A DNA stretch of 64,000 nt, from NCBI GenBank assembly GCA_050012155.1, contig JBEKHS010000004.1, positions 124,001 through 188,000 of the forward strand. The letters run 5' to 3'. This stretch comes from Sulfotelmatobacter sp050012155. Lineage in GTDB: Bacteria > Acidobacteriota > Terriglobia > Terriglobales > Acidobacteriaceae. The position numbers were made by a program, and so were the translations under genes. Each line of letters begins with the position of its first letter. The first letter of the stretch is position 1. The notes under the pieces are model-generated. The model did not search any database. It was given only the letters and a program-made list of their open reading frames with translations, and was not told the origin of the DNA. This document shows, piece by piece, positions 34,601 through 44,517 of this stretch.

Positions 34601-37600
34601 TTATCGGATGACCGGGAGCATTCTGGGAAGGATTCGCTCTGGCAGCCGATACGCCGGTGCAGCGATTCCCTTCCATCCATTCAACGTTCCGTGTACCGGC
34701 AACACGCGGCTAGGTCCTTCCCAGCTGTTGATGTGGTGCGCCAAGTCAGAATGGGCGTCACTCAAACCCACCGCAAGAGCGCGTCCGATCGCTACCGCCT
34801 GCACGTGGTCCCAGGACGGCGCAACCGGAACATGTTCCCAAACGCGTGGAGTGTGCGAGGACAGAATGGCTCTGTTTTCGCCGACGCTCGCCACTTGCAC
34901 GCCCTTGGCGGTTCCCCTGGCGATGGCATGACGCAGGTTATTCGACGCTTTCACTGCCGTGCCTTGGTTCACGGCTTGCTTCGGAGCGGCAGCCGCCACG
35001 TGCGAAGATAGCTCGCTGGTCGGGCTCGAATTCGACCGCGCCGTCGAGGCCACGGTCAACACCACGCCGGTCGAGGTGTAGGAGATATTGAATTGCTCGT
35101 TTGAGTTGATCGCGATCGTCGAGTTTGTGAACTCCGTCCCGCCCAGGCCCCCCGTCGCCGCCAGGATGGTGAAGGTCTGGCCGATCTTCGGAGTGAAACC
35201 GCTGATCAGCGCAGCGCTAAGGGTACCGCCCAGACTGGCGGCGCCTGTGATCTTGAGCTCACTGTAGAGAGTACCTACGGTCGTTCCGCCGATCGACACA
35301 CTGAGCGTGCCGCTCGAAAGCTGAGTGTAGGTTCCCGTGATGGTGAGCAGCCCGGCCTTGCCGCTGTCACCTACATTGATGGTGGCGCTGCTCGAAACAT
35401 TGCCGTTGAGCTTGCCCGCTCCCAGGAGCGTTCCGCCATTGATCGTGATCCCGGTTCCACTGTTCGCCAGAGTTCCATCGACTGTGGTCGTTCCAGCGCT
35501 CTGGGTGTACCCGCTGCTCCCGCTCACCGTGAACGTGCTGCCGCTGGCAACATCAACGGCGCTACTGTTGGCAAAGCTGGCGCTGGTGGCAAAGGTCGAG
35601 TTGTTGGTCAACGTCAAGGTTTTAGTGTTGGCTGCGAGATTGGCGAGATCGTTGGTGGAACCGGTTTGGATGGTTCCGCCTTCCAGAGTCAAGGTCGCAG
35701 AGTTGGTAGTGACGCTGGCCGCTCCGGTCAAATCCAGATTGCCCGCCAGAACGTAGGTCCCGGCAGAAAGCGTGTTGCCGCTGATCTGGGTCAGGGCTGG
35801 AGCGGTAAAGCTGTCTCCGGCATTAATGGTCAGCGTGCCGGCGTTGCTGAAGCTGGCCGCAGAGGTCGAAACATTGTTGCTCGTGCCCGCAATGGTCAAA
35901 CTCTTGGTATTCGATGCCAGCGCACTCAGGGCGTTCACGCCGTTGGACTTAATAGTGCCACCCTGTAGTGTCAGCGTGGCAGAATTGGTTTTCACGCTGA
36001 TGCCGCTGGTGGTCAGATCGAGGTTGCCAGCGAGTACATAGGTGCCCGCAGAAAGCGTAGTGCCGCTGATCTGCGTCAGATTTGCGGCGGTAAAGCTGTC
36101 GCCGCTGTTGATGGTCAGGGTGCCCGTGTTGCTGAAGCTGGCCGCGGTAGTCGAGACATTATTGCTTGCGCCGCCAATCGTCAGCTTGCCGCTGTTCGTC
36201 GCCAAACCAGCCAGCGCATTCGTGCTGTTGGAAGTGTTCTCAATCGTGCCACCGGCCAGCGTTAAGCTTGCCGCGTTAGTCGTGATGGTCTGCGCCGTAC
36301 CCGAGAGATTCAGATTTGCATCCAGCACATACGTTCCCGCGGTCAGCGATCCGCCGCTGATCTGCGCCAGCGAGCCCACGGTGAAGCTTTCACCCGGCAA
36401 CAATGTGAGCGAACCGGCATTGCTGAAGCTGCCTGCATCGGTGAATGGCAGTCCGCCGATGGTCAACGACCCAGTCGACGTAATGCTGGTCAGGCCAGCC
36501 AGCATGTTGCTGTTGCATCCGGTGCCGGTGCAGGTGTTGAAAAGTTCGCCTCCGCCTTCTTCGGTCACATTGCCGGCCAGCGTGGTGATGTTGTTTGCCC
36601 CCGCGTTCCACTCGATATTGGCGCCGTTGGCGATATAGGTGCCGCCGGTCAGTGTGCCTGTGCTCTGATTGTCGTTTGTGAGGAAAGTCACTCCCGGACC
36701 TTCAATCGTCAAGGTGGCGCCGTTCGCTTCAACTGTGCCGGTGTTGTTGAAGTTCAGGGCGCTGACGTTGATGAGGAGATTCCCGCTGGCATTGGCGATG
36801 ATCGAGCCCGTGTTCACCAGGCCCATCCCGCCGTTGCCAATATTTCCCGCTCCCTGAATCGTCGCCTGGTTCGTCAGAACCTCTTGATTGGTTCCGGCGA
36901 GGATGTAGTTCTGCGAGTTGCCGGACATGGTGATCGTCCCGCCCGCCAGAGTGACATTGCCCTGGATTATCAGGTCAGTCGCATTGCCCGCAGAGTTCAA
37001 CTGCACGTTTCCGATTTGCGAATAAGTCCCTCCATCCAGGTTCAAGCCGGAGTTGTTCGCAAGCGTTATGGTTCCACCCGCCGAATTGTTGATCGTGCCA
37101 CCCAGATAGTTGCTGAAGCCCGATGCAACATCAATCGTCCCCGTCGCGCTGTTGGTCAAGGTGACGCCGTGAACCGTTCCAGTGTTCAGTTCCAGCGTGG
37201 AAGCTCCAGTCAGGTTGATGGTGCCGCCGTTGATGGTCGCGCTGTTGACCTGGATCGTGCCTGTGTTCGCCGAGATCGTTCCGCCGGCGTTGCCTACGGT
37301 CGTGCTGGTGAAGATCAGGTTCCCGCCCGCAGTTTCCTCAATCGTCCCGGTGTTAACCGCACCGCCATTGGGATTAATTGTCAACGTCGAGGACTGGTTG
37401 GCGTTGATCGTGCCCGAGTTCACCAGCGTCATCGAGTTGTTGCCAATGTCTCCGGCGCCCGAGATCGTCTCCTGATTGATCAGGGTGTCGGCTCCAGTTC
37501 CGCCGAAAATGTAGTTCTGAGTATTGTTCGACATGGTGATCGAACCGCCGCTCAGCGTGACATCGCCGCGGATCACAAGTTCCGACGTGTTGCCCGCCGA

Positions 37601-40546
37601 ATTCAACTGCACCGCGCCCAGTTGCGTGTACGTCCCGGCATCCAGGTTTACACCACTGTTGTTTGCGATGGAGAGGATTCCTCCCGCCGAGTTGTTGATC
37701 GTTCCCCCCAGGTAGTTGGTAAAACCCGAGGCTATATCGATGGTCCCGGTCGAGCTGTTGGTCAACGTCACTCCGTGGACGGTTCCGCTGTTCAGTTCCA
37801 GAGTCGAGGCACCGACCAGCGTGACCGTGCCTCCGTTAATGGTCGAACTGTTTACCTGGATTGTGCCAGTGTTGGCGGTGATCGTCCCTCCCGCATTTCG
37901 CGCGGTCGTACTGGAAAAGATCAGATTTGTTCCTGCTGTTGCTTCGATCGTTCCCGTGTTGGTCAGGCCGCCGTTGGGATTGATCGTCATTCCTGCCGAC
38001 TGGTTGGCGTCGATGGTGCCCGAGTTCACCAGCGTCAGTGAATTGTTGCCAATATCTCCAGCGCCCGAAATCGTCTCTTGATTGGTGAGGATGTCGTTGC
38101 CGGTCCCGCCGAAGATGTAGTTCTGCGAGTTGTTCGACAGGGTGATCGAACCGCCGCTCAACGTGACGCTGCCCTGCAGCACCAACTCGGAGGCGTTTCC
38201 CGCCGAGTTCAGTTGCACCGCGCCCAGTTGGGAATAGGTGCCGCCCTCCAGATTCAGGCCGCTGTTGTTGGCAATGGAGAGGATGCCGCCCGCCGGATTA
38301 ACGATCGTCCCACCCAGTGTGTTGCTGAATCCCGAAACGATGTTGATAGTTCCGGTCGAACTATTGGTCAACGTTCCGCCGTGGACGATTCCGTTGTTTA
38401 AATCCAACGTCGAGGCGCCGGTCAAGGTGAGATTGCCTCCGTTGACGGTCGCACCGATCACTGAGATGGTCCCGGTGTTAGCGCTGATCGTCCCGCCTGC
38501 GTTACCCACGGTTGTATTGGTCAATACCAGCGACGATCCCGCTGTCGCCTCAATCGTTCCCGTATTGGTGACGCCGCCGTTCGGGTTGATCGTCATTCCC
38601 GAGGACTGATTGGAGTTGATCGTCCCCGAGTTGACCAGTGTCATCTGGTTGTCGCCAATGTCGCCGGCGCCGGAGATTGTCTCCTCATTTGTCAGAATGT
38701 CGGTGCCGACGCCGCCGAAAATAAAGTTTTGCGAGTTATTGGAGAGTGTGACCGAGCCGCCTGTAAGAGTGACGCTGCCCTGTAGCTCCAACTGCGACGT
38801 GTTACCGGCCGAGTTCAGCTGTACCGCTCCAAGTTGCGAATAGGTTCCGCCGTCCAGGTTCAAGCCGGAATTGTTGGCAATAGAGAGAATGCCACCTGCC
38901 GAGTTATTAATCGTTCCGCCTAGCGTATTGCTGAACCCCGAGGCAATTTGGATCGTGCCCGTGGCGCTGTTGGTCAGCGTGCTGCCGGCATGGATGGTGG
39001 CGCTGTTCAGTTGCAGCGTCGAGGCGCCGGTCAGAGTGATGTTGCCGCCGTTGATGGTCGCGCTGTTCAATTTGAGCGTGCTGGCGTTGGCGGAGAGCGT
39101 TCCGCCGGCATTATTGACGGTTGTGTTACTCACGTTCAACGTCGACCCGCTGGTGGCTTCAATCGTTCCGGTGTTGGTCACGCCTCCATTCGGATTGAGC
39201 GTGATGCCCGAGGACTGGTTGGAATTGATCGTTCCCGAGTTCACCAGCGTCATCTGGTTATCGCCAATCGTTCCAGCGCCCGAGATGGTTTCCTGATTGG
39301 TCAGAACGTCAGCGCCGACGCCGCCGAAAATGTAGTTCTGCGAATTGTTCGACATCGTGATCGAACCGCCGCTCAAGGTCACGCTGCCTTGCAGAATCAG
39401 TTCACTGGCGTTGCCCGCCGAATTCAGCTGCACGGCGCCCAGTTGCGAATAGGTGCCTCCATAAAGGTTCAGGCCGGCGCCGTTTTCGATGTTCAAGATG
39501 CCGCCGGCGGAGTTGTTGACCGTCCCGCCTAGGTAGTTGCTGAAACCTGAAGCGATCTGAATCGTTCCCGTCGAGCTGTTGGTGATCGTTCCACCCTGAA
39601 TCGTGGAACTGTTCAACTGCAGGGTCGACGCGCCTGTCAGCGTCACATTCCCGCCGCTGATCGTTGTACTGTTTACCTGCACGATGCTGCCGCCGGTGGC
39701 CGTAATCGTTCCGCCGGTGTTGTTAATGGTACCGGTGTTGCTCAGGATCAGCGTGTTTCCGCCCGTCGCCTCAACTGTACCGCTGTTAGTGAAGCCATCG
39801 TTAGCGTCGATCGTGAGTCCGCCGGATGCGTTGGCGTTGATCGTGCCCGAGTTCACGAGAGACATCTGACCGTCGCCGATGTGGCCTGCGCCTTGAATCG
39901 TCTCCTGGTTGTTCAATTGGTCGAGCGACGTTGCGCCGAAGATGTAGTTGTTGGTGTTGTTCGATAGCGTAACCGTGCCGCCGCCGCTCAGGGTGACATT
40001 TCCCTCGAGCACGAGTTCAGTGGCGTTTCCCGACGAGTTGAGCGTGATGCCTCCGGAGTTGCTAATGTTGCCGGTTATATCCAAGAAGCTGTTATTTCCG
40101 AGAGCGATCGTCCCCGCATTGCTGATCCCGCCCTGCACCGTCAGCGTGACTCCGGAATTGGTTGTCGTCGAGTCACCCGCGTTGCTGAGGGTGAGCGTCC
40201 CTATGGTGAAGCTCGCGTCGTCTGTGGTGGCGGCCGTCGTGAGATTGATAAGAATGTTCTCGCCGGAGGTGATTGCGCCATTATTCCAGTTGCTCGCATT
40301 GCTCCAGTCGGCGTTGGATCCGTCCCCGGTCCAGGTGTCGGTGGTTGTCTTAGAGGTTGCATTCGCCTTTGCCGCACGAGATGCTTGCCGGCTCGCTAAC
40401 CGACTCTGAGAAGCCTGCTGCAAAAGTTTGCGCTTTGCGCGTGCAGCTTGGCCTGAGGCCAATCCGGCCAGTGCGAAAACTAATGTAAAAAGGCAAAGTG
40501 TGATGACAAACCGCGAAATGGCGAAATGGTTCGACGCTGGGCGCAT
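34601..40546 (-). CDS. Giant secreted beta-strand-repeat surface protein
   Basis: The start is ATG 40546 with GGAG six bases upstream; the frame is open to 40675 but the extra residues look non-coding. The product is about 1981 residues with a signal peptide (FVITLCLFTLVFALAGLASG). The start of the mature part (DTWTGDGSNADWSNASNWNNG) is typical of autotransporter-associated beta-helix proteins. The body is Gly/Asn/Ser/Thr-rich with about six copies of a roughly 202-residue unit (SGGSITMSNNSQNYIFGG, TNQETISGAG, IGDNQMTLVNSGTI). The C-terminus (last 170 residues) is His- and basic-rich with no visible beta-barrel, sorting signal or membrane anchor. It probably forms an extended beta-solenoid adhesin or matrix component. 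Confidence 0.85.
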   Translation of the reverse strand: MRPASNHFAISRFVITLCLFTLVFALAGLASGQAARAKRKLLQQASQSRLASRQASRAAKANATSKTTTDTWTGDGSNADWSNASNWNNGAITSGENILINLTTAATTDDASFTIGTLTLSNAGDSTTTNSGVTLTVQGGISNAGTIALGNNSFLDITGNISNSGGITLNSSGNATELVLEGNVTLSGGGTVTLSNNTNNYIFGATSLDQLNNQETIQGAGHIGDGQMSLVNSGTINANASGGLTIDANDGFTNSGTVEATGGNTLILSNTGTINNTGGTITATGGSIVQVNSTTISGGNVTLTGASTLQLNSSTIQGGTITNSSTGTIQIASGFSNYLGGTVNNSAGGILNIENGAGLNLYGGTYSQLGAVQLNSAGNASELILQGSVTLSGGSITMSNNSQNYIFGGVGADVLTNQETISGAGTIGDNQMTLVNSGTINSNQSSGITLNPNGGVTNTGTIEATSGSTLNVSNTTVNNAGGTLSANASTLKLNSATINGGNITLTGASTLQLNSATIHAGSTLTNSATGTIQIASGFSNTLGGTINNSAGGILSIANNSGLNLDGGTYSQLGAVQLNSAGNTSQLELQGSVTLTGGSVTLSNNSQNFIFGGVGTDILTNEETISGAGDIGDNQMTLVNSGTINSNQSSGMTINPNGGVTNTGTIEATAGSSLVLTNTTVGNAGGTISANTGTISVIGATVNGGNLTLTGASTLDLNNGIVHGGTLTNSSTGTINIVSGFSNTLGGTIVNPAGGILSIANNSGLNLEGGTYSQLGAVQLNSAGNASELVLQGSVTLSGGSITLSNNSQNYIFGGTGNDILTNQETISGAGDIGNNSLTLVNSGTIDANQSAGMTINPNGGLTNTGTIEATAGTNLIFSSTTARNAGGTITANTGTIQVNSSTINGGTVTLVGASTLELNSGTVHGVTLTNSSTGTIDIASGFTNYLGGTINNSAGGILSIANNSGVNLDAGTYTQLGAVQLNSAGNTSELVIRGDVTLSGGSITMSNNTQNYIFGGTGADTLINQETISGAGDIGNNSMTLVNSGTINANQSSTLTINPNGGAVNTGTIEETAGGNLIFTSTTVGNAGGTISANTGTIQVNSATINGGTINLTGASTLELNTGTVHGVTLTNSATGTIDVASGFSNYLGGTINNSAGGTITLANNSGLNLDGGTYSQIGNVQLNSAGNATDLIIQGNVTLAGGTITMSGNSQNYILAGTNQEVLTNQATIQGAGNIGNGGMGLVNTGSIIANASGNLLINVSALNFNNTGTVEANGATLTIEGPGVTFLTNDNQSTGTLTGGTYIANGANIEWNAGANNITTLAGNVTEEGGGELFNTCTGTGCNSNMLAGLTSITSTGSLTIGGLPFTDAGSFSNAGSLTLLPGESFTVGSLAQISGGSLTAGTYVLDANLNLSGTAQTITTNAASLTLAGGTIENTSNSTNALAGLATNSGKLTIGGASNNVSTTAASFSNTGTLTINSGDSFTAANLTQISGTTLSAGTYVLAGNLDLTTSGISVKTNSATLTLQGGTIKSNGVNALSALASNTKSLTIAGTSNNVSTSAASFSNAGTLTINAGDSFTAPALTQISGNTLSAGTYVLAGNLDLTGAASVTTNSATLTLEGGTIQTGSTNDLANLAANTKTLTLTNNSTFATSASFANSSAVDVASGSTFTVSGSSGYTQSAGTTTVDGTLANSGTGITINGGTLLGAGKLNGNVSSSATINVGDSGKAGLLTITGTYTQLSSGTLSVSIGGTTVGTLYSELKITGAASLGGTLSAALISGFTPKIGQTFTILAATGGLGGTEFTNSTIAINSNEQFNISYTSTGVVLTVASTARSNSSPTSELSSHVAAAAPKQAVNQGTAVKASNNLRHAIARGTAKGVQVASVGENRAILSSHTPRVWEHVPVAPSWDHVQAVAIGRALAVGLSDAHSDLAHHINSWEGPSRVLPVHGTLNGWKGIAAPAYRLPERILPRMLPVIR
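36905..39949 (-). repeat. Tandem ~606-bp repeats in the giant surface protein
   Basis: The codon pair for Asn-Tyr in the QNYIFGG block recurs at 36905, 37511, 38117, 38723, 39332 and 39944, giving periods of 606, 606, 606, 609 and 612 bp. Units are similar at DNA level, most strongly in the middle copies. Confidence 0.85.
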
Positions 40547-40699
40547 GGGACGCTCCGAAAAATAAATTTTGCGTGCGCAGCAAACTGGTTCGTGGGACAA
40601 TGCTTCCGCTTGCCAGTGGCCGTCGGACGCAGAGTCTACACAATCCCCCATCGTGTGTCCTGACGAAATTCTCAAGAATTCTAAAGCGGGGCTAAGTCA
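40547..40699. promoter_or_regulatory. Shared divergent promoter region
   Basis: These 153 bases separate the giant surface protein gene (minus) from the winged-helix/kinase gene (plus). They include an AT-rich AAATTTTGCG-type stretch and TTCTCAAGAATTCTAAAG near 40670. No clear operator palindrome is assigned. Confidence 0.4.
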
Positions 40700-43489
40700 A
40701 TGAATTTTAAGGGTGAGGTCATCGAGACTTTTGACCGCATATGGCGCTTTGCGGACTACGAATTCGATGAAATGAGCCGAGAGTTGCGTGCGAAAGGCCG
40801 GCTCGTCGAACTGGAGTCGAAGCCTCTGGACATCCTGCTACAGCTTCTTTTGCATGCCGGCGAGGTGGTGACGAAAGAAGAACTGCTGGAGTCGGTTTGG
40901 CCCGACGTAACAGTGGTGGATGGATCCCTGGCGACAGCGGTTTCGAAGTTGCGGAAGGCCATGGGGGATGAAGATCATCCAGCGATTGTGACAGTCCCGC
41001 GCGTAGGGTATCGGCTGGCGGTACCGGTCTATTGCAAAACAGTCGCAGCAGCCGCGGGACCGGGGCTTCAATTCAAAGCCGCAGATTCGGTTCCGGGACG
41101 CGAGCAGTGGCGGTTTTTAAGGCAGATGGATGTCTCGGGATCGAGTGAGGTTTGGCTCGCGGAAAATCCTAAAACCCGCGAACAGCGGGTATTCAAGTTC
41201 GCGGCCGACGGCGCACGATTGAAAGGGCTGAAGCGCGAGATCACGGTCTCGCGTTTCTTACGTGAGTCGCTGGGAGAGCGGCCGGAGTTTGTTCGGATTC
41301 TGGAGTGGAACTTTGAGACGGCTCCTTTTTTTCTGGAGAGTGAATATTCCGGTCCGAACCTGGCGGAGTGGGCCGAGCGAGGCGACGGGCTTTCCAGGAT
41401 TCCTTCTGCCACTCGCCTTCAAATATTGATCGACGTTGCAAAAGCGGTCGCCGCTGCGCACGACATCGGCGTGCTCCACAAAGACTTGAAGCCCGCCAAC
41501 ATCCTGGTCGTGCCCAAGAGTTCGGCAAGGGTCGCAGGAGCAGGGGTGGCGGGAGAAGCTTCGGCAGGATGGCAGGTCAAACTCGCGGACTTTGGCAGTG
41601 CCTCCTTGTTTGATCCCTCGCGACTGCAGGCTCTGGGAATTACGAACCTGGGATTTACTCAGACGGCGTCTGCGGGATCCCAGCCCTTGACCGGCACATT
41701 GATGTATCTGCCTCCGGAAGTTCTATCGGGACAGTCTCCCACGGCCGGGGCCGACGTTTATGCGCTTGGTGTCATGCTCTACCAGTTGACCATCGGCGAT
41801 TTCCGCAAGCCGCTGGCGCCGGGATGGGAAGCAGATATAAAGGATGCGCTGATTCGTGAAGATATCGCAGACGCCGCCTGTGGCGATCCCAACAAGCGGC
41901 TCAAGAGCGCCGCGGATCTGGTCGAACGCCTGGTTACGCTGGAGCAGCGCCGGATCAAACGCAATGAGTTGGATGTGGCGAGCCATCGGGCGCAGGTTGC
42001 GGAGCGCAAGTTGGCCGAGGCCCGGGCCCGCATGCCTTGGGTCGCATCGGCGGTCATTGCATTGGCGGCTGGACTCGTGGTCAGCGTTGTACTCTACCGC
42101 CGAGCCGCGCACGAGCGGGACAATGCCAATCGCCAGACCGCGATTGCTACGTCCATCAACCGGTTTCTCGCCGAAGATCTGCTGGGTCACGGCAATCCCT
42201 TCGTGAGTGGAAAATCCAGCGAGTCACTTATGGACGCGATCAAGCAGGCCTCGCCCGCCATCGACCGGAAATTCAAGGAGGAGCCGCTGGTCGCGGCGCG
42301 CCTTCATCAAACAATCGCCCGGGCGCTCGATAACCGGACCGACTATCCGGATGCGCGGCTGGAGTACGATCGTGCCGCGTCGCTCTTCAAACAAGTGGAT
42401 GGCGATTTGTCGCAGGACGCAATCATCGTCCAGTTGCAGCGAACGACGTTGGAGGCTCGCAGCTACGAAAACGGCTCGCTTGCATTGGCGAAATCGATTC
42501 TGGAACAACAGAAAGCGCTCATCGCGAAGCTCGCAAGTCCTCGGCCGGATCTGGCCGTTTGGCTTGATTCCGCGCAAGGCATGGTCGCTCTGATTGAGAA
42601 CAACGCGAAATCCGCAGCAGAAAATTTTCAAGCGGCTCTGGATAAAGCCGAGAGTCTTCCGGAATTCGACGAAACAGCGCGATTGACCTTCAAGCAGAGG
42701 CTGGGATTTTCCTACATCCGTCTGGGCGACGGGGCCAAAGCCGAACAAACATTTCGCGATCTGATTGGCGCCTTCACGCGGGTCGCCGGCGCCGACAGCC
42801 CGCATGTCCTGCGGGTTCGCCTGAATCTGGCGCAGGCTTACATGATCCAGAACAAACACGCGGAGGCGATTCGTGAAGCCAACGCGATCTATCCGGAGTT
42901 CGTGTCGCGGTTGGGTCCGGAACACGAACTCACCATGCAATTGTTGACCACGCGGGCGCAGTCGGAAGGCAGCCTCGGGCTTTGGGACGATGCTATTCGC
43001 GACGATTTCGCCATTCACGACATTGCGGTGCACAAGCAGGGACCGCTCTCCTTCTTTGCCATTGGCACTCTGGCAGATGGTTCTCTCGCCCAATGTCGCG
43101 CGGGGAGGTATCGTGAAGGCGAATCGAATGCCCGGCAGAGCTATGAGGCGTCCGTCAAAGCTTTTGGACCGCGTGCCGGACTCACCGGAGGTGCGGCCTA
43201 TAGTCTTGCTAGTTGTCTGATTGGCCTGGGCAAACTCGACGAAGCAAGTGGGCTGTTACAACAAATCGACGTGCCGGCGGTAGCGCAACTCGCGGGCGAT
43301 CCCGATTGGGCCGCGGGAGTGACCCTGGCGGAGGCCGAGATCGCGTATCGCCGCCATGACTTCAATACCGCGAAAGCCCAGGTTCAGACCGTCACCCCCG
43401 TGTTTACGCGGAACGACGCCGAGCCCTATCAGAAACACGCTTTGGAGACTCTGAAAGCCGCACTCGATAAAGCCCTCCCGCGGAACTAG
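40700..43489 (+). CDS. Winged-helix / Ser-Thr kinase / transmembrane / TPR fusion protein
   Basis: Four modules lie in one 929-residue chain. Residues 15-110 are an OmpR/CadC-type winged helix (WRFADYEFDEMSREL, EVVTKEELLESVWPDV, VSKLRKAMGDED, VPRVGYRL). Residues 130-420 are a Hanks-type kinase with HKDLKPAN (catalytic Asp262), LADFGSA (Asp297) and PPEVLSG. One membrane helix spans about 446-466. The remainder is a TPR-like sensor domain. CadC-type proteins bind DNA while membrane-anchored; here a kinase is interposed. Divergent orientation suggests it regulates the giant surface protein gene, which is inference. Confidence 0.85.
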   Translation: MNFKGEVIETFDRIWRFADYEFDEMSRELRAKGRLVELESKPLDILLQLLLHAGEVVTKEELLESVWPDVTVVDGSLATAVSKLRKAMGDEDHPAIVTVPRVGYRLAVPVYCKTVAAAAGPGLQFKAADSVPGREQWRFLRQMDVSGSSEVWLAENPKTREQRVFKFAADGARLKGLKREITVSRFLRESLGERPEFVRILEWNFETAPFFLESEYSGPNLAEWAERGDGLSRIPSATRLQILIDVAKAVAAAHDIGVLHKDLKPANILVVPKSSARVAGAGVAGEASAGWQVKLADFGSASLFDPSRLQALGITNLGFTQTASAGSQPLTGTLMYLPPEVLSGQSPTAGADVYALGVMLYQLTIGDFRKPLAPGWEADIKDALIREDIADAACGDPNKRLKSAADLVERLVTLEQRRIKRNELDVASHRAQVAERKLAEARARMPWVASAVIALAAGLVVSVVLYRRAAHERDNANRQTAIATSINRFLAEDLLGHGNPFVSGKSSESLMDAIKQASPAIDRKFKEEPLVAARLHQTIARALDNRTDYPDARLEYDRAASLFKQVDGDLSQDAIIVQLQRTTLEARSYENGSLALAKSILEQQKALIAKLASPRPDLAVWLDSAQGMVALIENNAKSAAENFQAALDKAESLPEFDETARLTFKQRLGFSYIRLGDGAKAEQTFRDLIGAFTRVAGADSPHVLRVRLNLAQAYMIQNKHAEAIREANAIYPEFVSRLGPEHELTMQLLTTRAQSEGSLGLWDDAIRDDFAIHDIAVHKQGPLSFFAIGTLADGSLAQCRAGRYREGESNARQSYEASVKAFGPRAGLTGGAAYSLASCLIGLGKLDEASGLLQQIDVPAVAQLAGDPDWAAGVTLAEAEIAYRRHDFNTAKAQVQTVTPVFTRNDAEPYQKHALETLKAALDKALPRN

Positions 43490-43970
43490 GGCTGTCCGCG
43501 TGGCATTTCGCCAGGAAGGAGCCACCATCTCGCCGGCTGCTACTTGCGGATATTTTTTCTCTGAAACGTTACGGCCCTTGGCGTCACTATCTGCCTAGAC
43601 GTTACCGCCAGTTAGATTGCCTGCATAAGAATGTTGCTCCCGGCCAGAAACGCTGAATGCGGCCTCGCCTGCGAGGCTCATAGGACAACATCACTGGTGA
43701 TTTCAGAATCAAGGCTCGATCAAGATAAATGGGACGGTGAGTTACTTATTCGCACGTTACGGGTCACTATAAAATGCGACTAGCTTCGAGCTAGCGTGCA
43801 TCATATGTTTACCTAACTCGCGGATTTTCGGAAGGGTCTCGGGACCTCCCGAGACCAAGCATACGCAGACGTAAATTGCAGTGCCAGCCGCCCTCATTGG
43901 AACTCACGGCGCAGATTGAGCTCCTGTGTTCTCGGTTGACAGCTGCGACAGTTCGGTCGGAGAGATGGTA
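43490..43970. other. Intergenic region, no gene recognised
   Basis: About 480 bases with no supported coding frame, RNA gene or strong terminator. It probably holds the promoter of the LuxR-type gene. A GTG at 43926 would extend that gene by 15 residues but has no Shine-Dalgarno. Confidence 0.5.
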
Positions 43971-44420
43971 ATGCACGCCCGTCCAGACTTGGTCGACATC
44001 GAATCACCCGCAGAAGCTACCGAAAAGGGCGTGGATGAAGTAATCCGAACCTTGACGGGGTTGATCGACATCGTAAGTCACGGACATGATCCGGGCAACT
44101 CTAAGGGAAGCATGGCGGAAGAAGTGCTTGTCGACACGGAAGTGGATGGCGCTCGCTATCTTCTGGTGCGGATGCGGCGGTCGGGATGCAGTCGTGTTCA
44201 GCTGAGTCCACGCGAGCAGGAGATCGTTCGCATGGTAGCCAAGGGGCACCCCAATAAAGTAATTGCAGACGTCCTTAACATAAGCTCCTGGACCGTGTGT
44301 ACACATCTGCGGCGTATATTCGCCAAGCTGGGGGTGGGCTCGCGCGCCGCAATGGTGGCGCAACTTCTGGAATCGGGAGTGCTGGCGTCCGAGCGTCGCA
44401 TCCCGTTGGATCCGCGATAA
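43971..44420 (+). CDS. LuxR-type helix-turn-helix regulator
   Basis: ATG 43971 has GGAGAG six bases upstream, giving 149 residues. The C-terminal half is a GerE/LuxR domain: LSPREQEIVRMVAKGHPNKVIADVLNISSWTVCTHLRRIFAKLGVGSRAAMVAQL. The short N-terminal half (about 75 residues) matches neither a receiver nor an autoinducer domain that I can recognise. It probably regulates the PLP enzyme gene that starts 97 bases downstream. Confidence 0.82.
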   Translation: MHARPDLVDIESPAEATEKGVDEVIRTLTGLIDIVSHGHDPGNSKGSMAEEVLVDTEVDGARYLLVRMRRSGCSRVQLSPREQEIVRMVAKGHPNKVIADVLNISSWTVCTHLRRIFAKLGVGSRAAMVAQLLESGVLASERRIPLDPR

Positions 44421-44474
44421 AGAGACGGGCTGAACTTAACGGAAACCAACCTTGTTTGGAGTCGGCGGAAACGT

Positions 44475-44497
44475 CATAACATATTTCTTTCGTTATG
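44475..44497. promoter_or_regulatory. Inverted repeat between LuxR-type and PLP-enzyme genes
   Basis: CATAAC (44475-44480) and GTTATG (44492-44497) form a perfect 6-bp inverted repeat with an 11-base AT-rich spacer, 21 bases before the PLP-enzyme start. Confidence 0.4.
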
Positions 44498-44517
44498 GGT
44501 GATTCTGCCCTTTCGTC

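Noticed and set aside
36884..38041. 385-codon plus-strand frame plus several similar ones (35.3-40.4 kb)
   Set aside because: They mirror the repeats of the giant surface protein on the opposite strand; the real frame has a signal peptide and clear repeat logic.
36905..39949. CRISPR-like periodic repeats
   Set aside because: The period is about 606 bp and in frame within one coding sequence; there are no short repeats with unique spacers.
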